From assembly GCA_905235495.1 (NCBI GenBank), contig CAJOMK010000070.1:1-6889 (forward strand): a DNA stretch of 6,889 nt. The letters are read 5' to 3'. A program made the translations under genes and the position numbers. Source of the stretch: an uncultured Methanobrevibacter sp. (GTDB lineage: Archaea > Methanobacteriota > Methanobacteria > Methanobacteriales > Methanobacteriaceae). Under the pieces are notes generated by a model. That model was given only the letters and a program-made list of their open reading frames with translations, was not told the origin of the DNA and did no database searches. Below are positions 1 to 6,889 of this stretch, in pieces; positions within the stretch are counted from its first letter, which is position 1, and every line of letters begins with the position of its first letter.

Positions 1-36
1 TATTAAATATATCACAATTATCATTAAAAAAATCAG

Positions 37-49
37 TTAAATATAAAAT
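37..49 (+). promoter_or_regulatory. Candidate archaeal TATA box for the U32 pair
   Basis: An AT-only stretch, TTAAATATAAAAT, lies about 40 nt upstream of the first start codon. A TATA element centred near 43 would place transcription start near 67-70 at the usual archaeal distance of about 25 nt. That gives a short leader that still includes the AGGAGA ribosome binding site at 72-77. The surrounding DNA is AT-rich throughout, so TATA-like strings are common by chance. A second string at 1-12 would also be possible and would give a longer leader. Confidence 0.4.
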
Positions 50-84
50 ACAATCAAAAAATCAAAATTATAGGAGATTACTTA

Positions 85-2649
85 ATGACATTACCTGAAT
101 TATTAGCCCCTGCAGGAGATTATGACATATTGGTTACAGCAATCAATGCAGGAGCTGATGCAGTATACATATCTGGAGAAAGGTTTGGAGCAAGGGCATT
201 TGCCAAAAACTTTACTTTAGAGGAAATAGAAAAAAGTGTGGAATATGCTCACTTGAATGGAGCAAAAATACATGTAACCGTAAACACCCTAATAAACAAC
301 TTTGAAGTTGTAGATGTGGTGAAATACCTATTCTACTTATACAAAGTAGGAGTTGATGCAGTTATTGTACAGGATTTGGGAATCATTGAACTTATAAAAA
401 ACCTCATTCCAGGTCTTGAAGTTCATGCTTCCACACAAATGACATTAAGCGATTATGATTGTATTTTATGGGCTGTGAAAAACAACATCTCCAGAATAGT
501 GTTGCCACGTGAAATAAGTGTGGATAAAATAGCGGAAATGTCAAAAAAAATGCAGGAATCCAATATCACTATGGAACTTGAAGCATTCGGACATGGGGCT
601 CTCTGTTACTGTTTCAGCGGAAACTGCTACATCTCATCATACAACAGCGGACGTAGTGGAAACAGAGGAGCATGTGCACAACCTTGCCGTAAGAAATACA
701 AACTCAAATATAAAAACTACAATGTTGGAAACGGATACTTATTGTCAACTCATGACCTTGCAGTATACAAAGGATTGGATAAAATAGAAGATGCAGGAGT
801 CTTTTCACTTAAATTAGAAGGACGTATGAAGTCTGCAGATTACGTGGGAACCATTACAAATGCATACAGACATTTGATTGATGATGATGAAGGAGATTAT
901 GAAAAGGATTTAAGCCTTGTATTCAATAGGGAATTTACAGATGGATACATTCTCAATCAAAAGCCAGGACAAGTTTTAGGAAGAGAAAGTTCAGGCCACG
1001 AAGGGGTTTACATTGGTAAAATCACAGAAAAGAAAGGGGATTTAATTACAATAGCTAAAGAAAACGAAGAATTCAAGATAAACCTTGACATTGGAGATGG
1101 AATAGGATTCAAATACAAGGACAAGATCAAAGGAATATACATCGACAACATCAAGGAACAGACTGACGAGTACATAAAGCTTGAAACAACAAGAAATGTG
1201 CATGAAGGTGACAAGGTTCTTTTAAGCTATTCCAAATCCACTCACGACAATCTTAAGAAATTCCAAAATGAAACCATAAAGCAAAACATCCCATTGGACT
1301 TGGACATCAAATGGACAGATGATCTAAGACTTAACATCAATGCAAAATTCAAGATTGTTGAAAAGGGAATAAACAACGAAAATAAGGAAGAGGAATTCAG
1401 TTTCAGATACATTTCCCAAACTAAATTTGAACCTGCTCAAAAAAGACCAATAAACGTTGAAGACATTGAAAAGCAAATGCTTAAAACAGGTTCAACATCA
1501 TTTTACATTAACAATTTAAGCATAAACGGCATGCCTGAAAACAGCTTTATTCCAATTGGAAAGCTGAATAAAATAAGAAGAACCATTCTTGACAAGGCAA
1601 CAGAATTATTATTAGACTATTATAAGCCAGATAAAAAAGATGAGAGAGCAACCAATAAGCGCATTAGCCAATTCGTCAAGGAATATAAATCTTATACAGA
1701 CATCCCAGTTAGAAATGAGAAGCTTAATCTTTCAATATTTGCAGACAATTTAGAACTTATTAAAATGACATCCAAATTGCCGATACACAAATATTTCTTT
1801 GATCCATCATTTTCCTACTATAGTCAGGAAGAATACTTCCAGAACATCAAGGACTTGTTGAAAGAGGCATATTCCATTGTCTATAAGGGCAAGGAAAATG
1901 TGGAAGACAAATTGGTGCTTGTCTTATCCTCATTCATAAGTGATGAGGAAATAGAAAAAATTAGCAAAATCATTGAAGAGTTGGAAGATGAAGGAATGAG
2001 AATTCCTATAATGTATGACACTCCAGGAATAGCTAAAAGCTTTAGAAATAAGGTTTATGGAAACCATAACCTAAATGTCTGGAATAGTTATAATGTAAAG
2101 AACCTATATGGCACTGGATTTAAAAGCATAATATTGTCTTCTGAATTGTCACATACAGAAATTAAGGAATTGGTTTCCAAATACCAATTCATCAAAGGAA
2201 ATGAAGATGTGGACTTAAACATCATCATCCAAGGAAACCTTGAAGTTATGAGCAGTAAGGACGACTTTTCAAATCTTAATGATGGAAAAGACTTCATAGT
2301 CAAGGATTCTTCAGATTATGCAATACTTGAAGACCAAAAACGTAAAAAATTCAAATATAAGGTTGTGTTCGATTATAATATGCACAGTCATTTCATCAAT
2401 AAGGACTGCCTATGCCTAATTGATGAGGTGGAATTGATTAAGGACACTGGAGTAAACTCCTGCATAATCGATTGCAGATTCTCCTCTCCACAATACAGTT
2501 CCACAATCGTATCACTTTACTCACAAGCATTAAAAGAAGACAACACTTATGACTTGAACTTACTCAAAGAGCAAATTAAAAACATTACATTATCAAGATT
2601 GAATAAAGGAAACTTTATCAACGGAAGACTTCATGAAAAATCATGTTAA
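85..2649 (+). CDS. U32-family protein with DUF3656-like domain, first of a tandem pair (probable Fe-S RNA hydroxylase-like)
   Basis: This is an 854-residue protein of the U32 (COG0826) family. The start is supported by AGGAGA at 72-77, 7 nt upstream, and by the typical N-terminus MTLPELLAPAG. The N-terminal TIM-barrel-like domain (about 1-290) carries HASTQM (114-119), VLPRE (139-143), the U32 signature from E166 to S184, EGRM (245-248) and FNREFT (280-285). Cysteines 174, 181, 197 and 201 (C-x6-C-x15-C-x3-C) match the family [4Fe-4S] ligand pattern. A small beta-rich segment (about 300-383) and a DUF3656-like domain (about 385-510, with QKRPI and FIPIGKLNKIRRT) resemble E. coli RlhA, which hydroxylates 23S rRNA. 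The divergent C-terminal half (about 545-854) has an NLNVWNS motif and a CLIDE motif. Older annotations call such proteins collagenase-like peptidases. RNA hydroxylation is more likely but is inferred, and the substrate is unknown. No signal peptide or membrane segment is visible, so a cytoplasmic location is expected. C775, C777, C793 and C797 form an unusual extra cysteine set. Family membership is firm; function is not. Confidence 0.93.
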   Translation: MTLPELLAPAGDYDILVTAINAGADAVYISGERFGARAFAKNFTLEEIEKSVEYAHLNGAKIHVTVNTLINNFEVVDVVKYLFYLYKVGVDAVIVQDLGIIELIKNLIPGLEVHASTQMTLSDYDCILWAVKNNISRIVLPREISVDKIAEMSKKMQESNITMELEAFGHGALCYCFSGNCYISSYNSGRSGNRGACAQPCRKKYKLKYKNYNVGNGYLLSTHDLAVYKGLDKIEDAGVFSLKLEGRMKSADYVGTITNAYRHLIDDDEGDYEKDLSLVFNREFTDGYILNQKPGQVLGRESSGHEGVYIGKITEKKGDLITIAKENEEFKINLDIGDGIGFKYKDKIKGIYIDNIKEQTDEYIKLETTRNVHEGDKVLLSYSKSTHDNLKKFQNETIKQNIPLDLDIKWTDDLRLNINAKFKIVEKGINNENKEEEFSFRYISQTKFEPAQKRPINVEDIEKQMLKTGSTSFYINNLSINGMPENSFIPIGKLNKIRRTILDKATELLLDYYKPDKKDERATNKRISQFVKEYKSYTDIPVRNEKLNLSIFADNLELIKMTSKLPIHKYFFDPSFSYYSQEEYFQNIKDLLKEAYSIVYKGKENVEDKLVLVLSSFISDEEIEKISKIIEELEDEGMRIPIMYDTPGIAKSFRNKVYGNHNLNVWNSYNVKNLYGTGFKSIILSSELSHTEIKELVSKYQFIKGNEDVDLNIIIQGNLEVMSSKDDFSNLNDGKDFIVKDSSDYAILEDQKRKKFKYKVVFDYNMHSHFINKDCLCLIDEVELIKDTGVNSCIIDCRFSSPQYSSTIVSLYSQALKEDNTYDLNLLKEQIKNITLSRLNKGNFINGRLHEKSC

Positions 2650-2694
2650 TCAAAAATTAGTTAATAAATTATACTTATTACTCGAGGAAAAATA

Positions 2695-5600
2695 ATGAAA
2701 TTACCTGAATTACTGGCACCTGTAGGATCTGCAGAGCATTTGAAACTGGCAATATTGTCTGGTGCAAATTCCATTTATCTCTCTGGAGAAAACTTTGGAG
2801 CAAGAAAATATGCAGAAAACTTCACAGTTCCAGAGATAAGAGAGGCAGTTAAATATGCTCACTTGCATAATGTGAAGGTTTATGTAACCGTCAACATCTT
2901 AATCAAGGAAGGTGAATTGGAAAAAGTATCTAATTACCTTTTGGAATTATATAAGATGGGTGTAGATGCAGTTCTCATTCAGGACATTGGACTTGTAAAG
3001 ATCATCAATGAAAACATTCCAAATCTTCCAATCCATGCTTCAACCCAAATGAACATCCACAATATTGAAGGAATCAAATGGGCATCTAAGCATGGAATAA
3101 GAAGAAGTGTTCTTCCAAGGGAAACTGAAATGGATGAACTTAAAGAAATCATTGACTATGCACACTCACTTGGAGTTGAAATAGAGATATTTGCTCATGG
3201 TGCATTATGCTACAGCTATTCAGGACATTGTCTCTTATCTTCCATGCAAGGTGGAAGAAGTGGAAATAGGGGAACCTGTGCTCAACCTTGTAGGAAACGG
3301 TATGAATTGAACATCAATAAAACCAAGAAAATAAACCCTAAAACTGAAGGAGACTATCTATTATCCCCAAAAGATCTCTCATTGTTTGAGCATCTTGATG
3401 AAATAGTCAATCTTGAAGTGGACAGCATAAAAATTGAAGGCAGAATGAGAAGCAATGATTATGTTGCAACAGTCGTCAAAAACTATAGAAAAAGACTTAA
3501 TAAATTAAGATATGACAAGACAAGCCAAGCATTGAATAGGAACATCAAGGAATTGGAGAGAAAAAGCAAGGGCAAGAAAGGAAGAAGCACCGATTTGAAA
3601 AAGGCTCAAGATAAGGAAAACATTGCCAAGCTTAAAAGAGAACAGAAATTGCAGAATCTTGAATCCCTTGAAGAGCTGGAATTGGTCTTCAATAGAGAGT
3701 TTACTACTGGACATCTAATCCCTAAAAACAACCCTGTGATAATGAATAGGAAAAAGCCAGGGCATCAAGGATTATATGTAGGAAATATACATAGATACAA
3801 TCCTCAAACTGAAGAAATTCACATTTTACTTAAGGATAATCTCATCCACATCCCAGAAAAGGGAGATGGAATATTGATTGAAAATAATCCTAATTTGGAT
3901 ACTGACGACAATCAGAAAAACGAAGACAACAAATCTAAAAGGGATAAGAAAAAATTAAAGACAAAACAAGATAAAAGAGCTAAAAGAAATGAAAAGAGAG
4001 CTAAAAAGGAGATCAATCAAGACAATCAGAATGAAGATTCCATTCAAACCTATGGATTCGACATATCCTCCAAGCCAGTCTTAAAGGATTCAAAGGATAA
4101 ACATTGGAGAAAAAGAGAAAAAGACAAGGATATTGAAGGAAAACTTCTGGTTATCAAAAGAGTTAGGGAAAACAAAAGAATAGATTTCCCACTGCAAAAA
4201 GGTTCAAAGGTTTACCTTACCAAGAAAAACTCATTGATAAATGAAGTGAAAGACCTCCCTCACAAGAAAGAGGAGCATTTCATCAAAAAATCATTATTGG
4301 AACTTTACTTCAGAATAGACAGCGACAATTATCCTCACTTGAAAGGAAATCTCAAATTGGATAACGGCAAAGTGATCACCCTGAAAATCAAGGGAGAAAA
4401 GGCTTGGGAAGAGGCTATCAAAAAACTTATATCCGATGAAACAATTAAAAAGCAGCTATTGAAAATTGGAGATTTGCCTTATTACATTGAAAAGATTACA
4501 ATAAATAACAATAAAAGCTTATTCACCCCAATCAGTGAAATCAATGAACTTAGAAGAACATTCTTCAACAAGCTTGAAGAAGAGATAATTGAAAGCTACA
4601 AGCCAAGTGCAGAGGATTTGGAAATAGCTGAAAGAAACATCAATCGCTTGAATGAAAAGTTGAGAAGTAAAATTGATTTGAAATCCAAGGTTATAAATGA
4701 TGGGAAAAGAGAATATGGGCTTTCAGCATATGTCAATAGCTTGGAAATATTAAGAAATCTTAATAATAAGGAGCCCATTTTTGATAGAATCTATTTGGAA
4801 ATACCTCCAAATAAGGACTTCGAAGAGATAAGTCAAGACATATTGGAAAATAAATCCCTTCAGGAACATGGCTTTAACATAAGCTATTGTGTCAACTTCC
4901 TAAAGGAAGCGCTTGAAATATCTGAAAATCAAGATTATAAGCTAATTTGGAAACTTCCAGACATTGCACCTAAGCAATCAAAGGAATCCATAATCAAGAT
5001 TATGGGAATTCTTAAAAAAATGAATCTGGAGATTGACATAATGACCAGCTTAATTGGATTGGACGAGTCATTAAAAGATAAGTTTGATGTCGATCTTTAT
5101 GGAAATTATCCATTGAATGTCTATAACATAGAGGCGGTTCTGGAGAGGAATAATTATAAAACCTTATCCATATCTCCGGAGATTTATAAGAAAAACATCA
5201 AGGATCTTATGGAAGACTATTATAAGGAAATATCAAAAGACACAGCACTTCCAGAATTGGAAGTCTTGGTTCATGGAAATATCGAATCAATGATAACAAG
5301 AAAGGAAATTGTTTCGAAAAAGCAATTAAAGCTAATAAGCAAATACAATCAAAAGCAAAGAAAGAATAATAATGATTCTTATGATAATAGATATTATATT
5401 GATTCAAATGAATACTATCTTAAAAACAGAAGAAATCAATATTATCCAATCAAAACCAGTTTGAACGAGGATATGACAATAATCCTAAACTCTGAAGAGC
5501 TTTGTCTGATTGATGAGATTGACTATTTGAAATCAATAGGAATTTCCAGCTTTTCAATTGATGCAAGATGGAAATTATTGGATTACATCACAGATATTGG

Positions 5601-5718
5601 AAATGCATATAGGAACTTCATTGATGAAAAAGGAGAACAGTTAAAAGAATCAAAGGATGCAATAGTTAAATATTGTCCTGATTTGACAAAAGCCAATTTT
5701 GATAAGGGATTAAAATAA
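2695..5718 (+). CDS. U32-family protein with DUF3656-like domain and basic insertions, second of a tandem pair
   Basis: This is a 1007-residue paralogue of the upstream gene, starting 45 bp after its stop and probably cotranscribed. GAGG at 2684-2687 lies 7 nt before the ATG, and MKLPELLAPVG is the family N-terminus. HASTQM (114-119), VLPRE (139-143), the U32 signature (E164 to S182), EGRM (248-251) and FNREFT (332-337) are all intact. C172, C179, C195 and C199 reproduce the C-x6-C-x15-C-x3-C array expected to bind [4Fe-4S]. A DUF3656-like domain follows (about 525-630, with TPISEINELRRT at 611-622), then a divergent C-terminal half with PLNVYN (806-811) and CLIDE (937-941). Relative to its neighbour it has a charged insertion of about 49 residues near 268-325 and one of about 75 near 397-490. 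Residues 412-440 of the latter contain 16 Lys/Arg out of 29. An Asn/Tyr-rich stretch near 880-915 adds about 16 residues. The basic inserts suggest nucleic-acid or ribosome contact (inference). A hydroxylase-type role is more likely than proteolysis, and the substrate is unknown. Confidence 0.93.
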   Translation: MKLPELLAPVGSAEHLKLAILSGANSIYLSGENFGARKYAENFTVPEIREAVKYAHLHNVKVYVTVNILIKEGELEKVSNYLLELYKMGVDAVLIQDIGLVKIINENIPNLPIHASTQMNIHNIEGIKWASKHGIRRSVLPRETEMDELKEIIDYAHSLGVEIEIFAHGALCYSYSGHCLLSSMQGGRSGNRGTCAQPCRKRYELNINKTKKINPKTEGDYLLSPKDLSLFEHLDEIVNLEVDSIKIEGRMRSNDYVATVVKNYRKRLNKLRYDKTSQALNRNIKELERKSKGKKGRSTDLKKAQDKENIAKLKREQKLQNLESLEELELVFNREFTTGHLIPKNNPVIMNRKKPGHQGLYVGNIHRYNPQTEEIHILLKDNLIHIPEKGDGILIENNPNLDTDDNQKNEDNKSKRDKKKLKTKQDKRAKRNEKRAKKEINQDNQNEDSIQTYGFDISSKPVLKDSKDKHWRKREKDKDIEGKLLVIKRVRENKRIDFPLQKGSKVYLTKKNSLINEVKDLPHKKEEHFIKKSLLELYFRIDSDNYPHLKGNLKLDNGKVITLKIKGEKAWEEAIKKLISDETIKKQLLKIGDLPYYIEKITINNNKSLFTPISEINELRRTFFNKLEEEIIESYKPSAEDLEIAERNINRLNEKLRSKIDLKSKVINDGKREYGLSAYVNSLEILRNLNNKEPIFDRIYLEIPPNKDFEEISQDILENKSLQEHGFNISYCVNFLKEALEISENQDYKLIWKLPDIAPKQSKESIIKIMGILKKMNLEIDIMTSLIGLDESLKDKFDVDLYGNYPLNVYNIEAVLERNNYKTLSISPEIYKKNIKDLMEDYYKEISKDTALPELEVLVHGNIESMITRKEIVSKKQLKLISKYNQKQRKNNNDSYDNRYYIDSNEYYLKNRRNQYYPIKTSLNEDMTIILNSEELCLIDEIDYLKSIGISSFSIDARWKLLDYITDIGNAYRNFIDEKGEQLKESKDAIVKYCPDLTKANFDKGLK
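3907..4031 (+). repeat. In-frame 11-bp direct repeat flanking the lysine-rich block
   Basis: GACAATCAGAA occurs at 3907-3917 and again at 4021-4031, 114 bp apart, which is exactly 38 codons. The copies encode DNQKNED and DNQNED on either side of the basic block of the second U32 protein. Inside the block, AGAGCTAAAA recurs at 3976-3985 and 3997-4006, 21 bp apart, giving two KRAK heptads. The pattern is compatible with the insertion having grown by duplication or slippage while keeping frame. In low-complexity, A-rich coding DNA it could also be chance. Confidence 0.5.
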
Positions 5719-5737
5719 TAGAATAATAGAATAATAA
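5714..5737 (+). repeat. Short 8-bp tandem repeat over the second U32 gene's stop codon
   Basis: AATAATAG is present at 5714-5721 and 5722-5729, followed by AATAATAA at 5730-5737, a 7/8 match. The array overlaps the TAA stop at 5716-5718 and puts a second in-frame stop, TAG, directly after it (5719-5721). It is most simply explained as a small slippage-generated array in AT-rich spacer. No function is evident. Confidence 0.6.
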
Positions 5738-5747
5738 AATAATTAAC

Positions 5748-5752
5748 TTTTT
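5748..5752 (+). terminator. Possible oligo-T terminator after the U32 pair
   Basis: A run of five T residues lies about 30 nt downstream of the last U32 stop codon, in a spacer otherwise rich in A. Archaeal RNA polymerase often terminates at T-rich tracts without a hairpin, so this is the best candidate on the + strand between the U32 genes and the next gene. The tract is short and there is no stable stem beside it, so the assignment is weak. Confidence 0.3.
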
Positions 5753-5807
5753 CAAAATAAAATCAATATTCAAATCAGATTAGGATTGAAATTCTTGACA
5801 ATCAAAA

Positions 5808-5820
5808 GATTTAAAAATTA
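5808..5820 (+). promoter_or_regulatory. Candidate archaeal promoter for the MutS-related gene
   Basis: The string GATTTAAAAATTA, preceded by A-rich sequence that could serve as a BRE, is a plausible TATA box. It would give a start near 5838 and a leader of about 50 nt. An alternative, CTATATTA at 5845-5852, would start transcription near 5873 and leave a leader of about 20 nt that still holds the ribosome binding site at 5881-5885. The 173-bp spacer supports independent transcription of the downstream gene, but which box is used cannot be decided from sequence. Confidence 0.35.
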
Positions 5821-5891
5821 ATAATAAAATAAAAAAAATTAACCCTATATTAACAAAAACAAAAATCATAATTTCTCATTGAGGTAATCTT

Positions 5892-6889
5892 ATGGAAGGA
5901 GCACAGTTACAGAACATTAAGGGTATTGGAGATAAATTATCTCAAAAAATCATTAATGAATTGGGAGGAGAAGAGGAATTAAATCAGGTAATTGAAGATC
6001 TTGACCTCGAAAGACTGATAAACATTGAAGGAATCAGCCAAAGAAAGGCTATTGAAATAATGAATCAATTAATCGGAAATCCTGCTCAAAAATTCCTAAA
6101 AAGCGAAAGGGCCATACAGCTATACGAAGAAATCATAGAAAAAGTGCTAAGCTATTCAAATACCTCCTACTCCAAAAATAGAATATTGCTCCTTGCTCCT
6201 ATTAAAGATGAGAAAATCATCAATGAACGCTTAGACTTTGTAATGAATGCTAAAGAAAAGGTAAGCAACCTTCCATTATACGACTTGGACAAGCTTATGA
6301 AAAACCTCCATGAGCCTAAGGCATCAAAACCTAATTATGATGCAAGCAAAGCAATTCTCGTGGAAAGCCATGAAGATGCAGATTATCTTATGGATTTAGG
6401 TTTGAATAAATACTATACAATACTTACGGCTTCAGATTCCCCATTCTTCCAAGAGGAATTAAGAGGATATGAACTAATCTATTACATTTACACTGAAGGA
6501 TTCCTTGATTTAGGGGATATGCCTAATTTAATCATGATCAATAAGGATGCTCCAATCTATCAGCTTGTACCTGAAGTTATTTTAGACTACTTCAAGGAAA
6601 ACAGAGATTTGTTTGAAAGAGTTTCCAAGATTAAGGAAATTTTAGATGAGGAAACTGTCCTTAATGAGGTTGGCCCAATACTCGATGAACTTGAATCCTA
6701 TAAAACCAAAGAAGTGGATTTGGATGAAATTGTGAATAATGAGAAGAGATATATAGACCATGAGTTGAAAGAAAGGATTGAAAACATTGCCCTTGAAGGA
6801 GATGAAGTTCTCGACTTATTAAACAATGCCTTACCTGCAAAACTAGAAGAAATATTTAACGAAATTTTAAGTAAATCAAAGGAAACAAT
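5892..6889 (+). CDS. MutS-related protein with N-terminal helix-hairpin-helix motifs, 5' part only (runs off window)
   Basis: The frame is open from the ATG to the window edge: 332 complete codons plus two bases, with no stop. GAGGT at 5881-5885 lies 6 nt upstream and supports this start. Two helix-hairpin-helix motifs are visible, one near residues 6-26 (core KGIGDKLSQKI) and one near 40-61 (core EGISQRKAIEI), both expected to contact DNA without sequence specificity. NERLDFV at 111-117 resembles the ERLDAV-type segment that opens the MutS core (lever) domain, and the rest of the visible region is largely helical and acidic. I associate this layout with euryarchaeal MutS-related (MutS5/MutS2-like) proteins of about 600-700 residues. 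One studied Pyrococcus member binds branched DNA such as Holliday junctions. The mismatch-recognition domain I of classical MutS is not seen. The Walker ATPase that would confirm the family lies beyond the window. Likely role: DNA junction binding in repair or recombination. The gene has no evident functional link to the U32 pair. Confidence 0.75.
   Translation, partial: MEGAQLQNIKGIGDKLSQKIINELGGEEELNQVIEDLDLERLINIEGISQRKAIEIMNQLIGNPAQKFLKSERAIQLYEEIIEKVLSYSNTSYSKNRILLLAPIKDEKIINERLDFVMNAKEKVSNLPLYDLDKLMKNLHEPKASKPNYDASKAILVESHEDADYLMDLGLNKYYTILTASDSPFFQEELRGYELIYYIYTEGFLDLGDMPNLIMINKDAPIYQLVPEVILDYFKENRDLFERVSKIKEILDEETVLNEVGPILDELESYKTKEVDLDEIVNNEKRYIDHELKERIENIALEGDEVLDLLNNALPAKLEEIFNEILSKSKET

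Noticed and set aside
578..787. Small open frame of 69 codons within the first U32 gene in another frame
   Set aside because: It lies wholly inside a strongly supported gene, over its conserved cysteine region, with no ribosome binding site of note. It is a shadow frame.
1008..1214. Antisense open frames within the two U32 genes (1008-1214, 2088-2303, 3505-3714, 4596-4778, 5207-5407)
   Set aside because: All are 60-71 codons, opposite conserved coding sequence, and rich in Ser/Leu/Phe/Ile as expected for the complement of Lys/Glu/Asn-rich genes. No independent signals support them.
2661..2674. TATA-like string TTAATAAATTATAC in the gap between the U32 genes
   Set aside because: A start about 25 nt downstream would fall near the ATG and leave the GAGG ribosome binding site outside the transcript, so cotranscription from upstream is preferred.
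85..5718. Secreted collagenase-type virulence protease reading of the U32 genes
   Set aside because: Neither protein has a signal peptide. The conserved features are Fe-S-type cysteines and RlhA-like domains, so the historical peptidase name is not supported by visible residues.
5784..5803. Possible hairpin GATTG / CAATC in the spacer after the second U32 gene
   Set aside because: It has only 5 weak base pairs around a 10-nt loop and no adjoining T-run, so it is not a credible terminator or structured RNA.
5795..5823. A perfect bacterial-type TTGACA (-35) with TTAATA 17 bp downstream, before the MutS-related gene
   Set aside because: The -10 match is poor, and the gene content and style point to an archaeon, which has no sigma-70. 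Chance occurrence in AT-rich spacer is the simpler reading.

Overview
The window is AT-rich and looks like methanogenic archaeal DNA, most likely Methanobacteriales and resembling Methanobrevibacter. The reasons are AGA/AGG arginine and ATA isoleucine codons, Shine-Dalgarno sites 6-7 nt from each start, archaeal TATA-like boxes, and a third gene whose layout (N-terminal helix-hairpin-helix motifs followed by a MutS-like core) I associate with euryarchaeal MutS-related proteins. The genus is inferred from style and has not been tested by a search. All genes lie on the + strand.

Layout: 1-84 is a short leader with a probable TATA box and ribosome binding site. 85-2649 encodes an 854-residue U32-family protein. 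After a 45-bp gap, 2695-5718 encodes a 1007-residue paralogue. 5719-5891 is an AT-rich spacer with a short 8-bp tandem repeat, a T5 tract that may be a terminator, and a candidate promoter. 5892 to the window edge is the 5' part (332 codons) of a MutS-related gene that runs off the end.

The two U32 proteins are tandem paralogues. By hand count they are about 54% identical without gaps over the first 120 residues. Both carry the U32 signature and a C-x6-C-x15-C-x3-C array that in studied U32 proteins binds a [4Fe-4S] cluster. Both also have a DUF3656-like middle domain and a long, divergent C-terminal half. Family members were first named collagenase-like peptidases. The characterised bacterial ones (RlhA, TrhP, UbiU/UbiV) instead act in oxygen-independent hydroxylation of RNA or quinone, so RNA hydroxylation is a better guess than proteolysis. 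The adjacency suggests the two proteins may form a complex, as UbiU and UbiV do.

The most distinctive features are lineage-specific differences between the paralogues. The second protein has two strongly basic insertions, about 49 and 75 residues, inside its N-terminal half. The first protein has an extra C-terminal cysteine set that the second lacks. No mobile element, CRISPR array, tRNA or rRNA was seen. The window is mostly ordinary chromosomal housekeeping DNA, and I see no clear novel multi-gene system.
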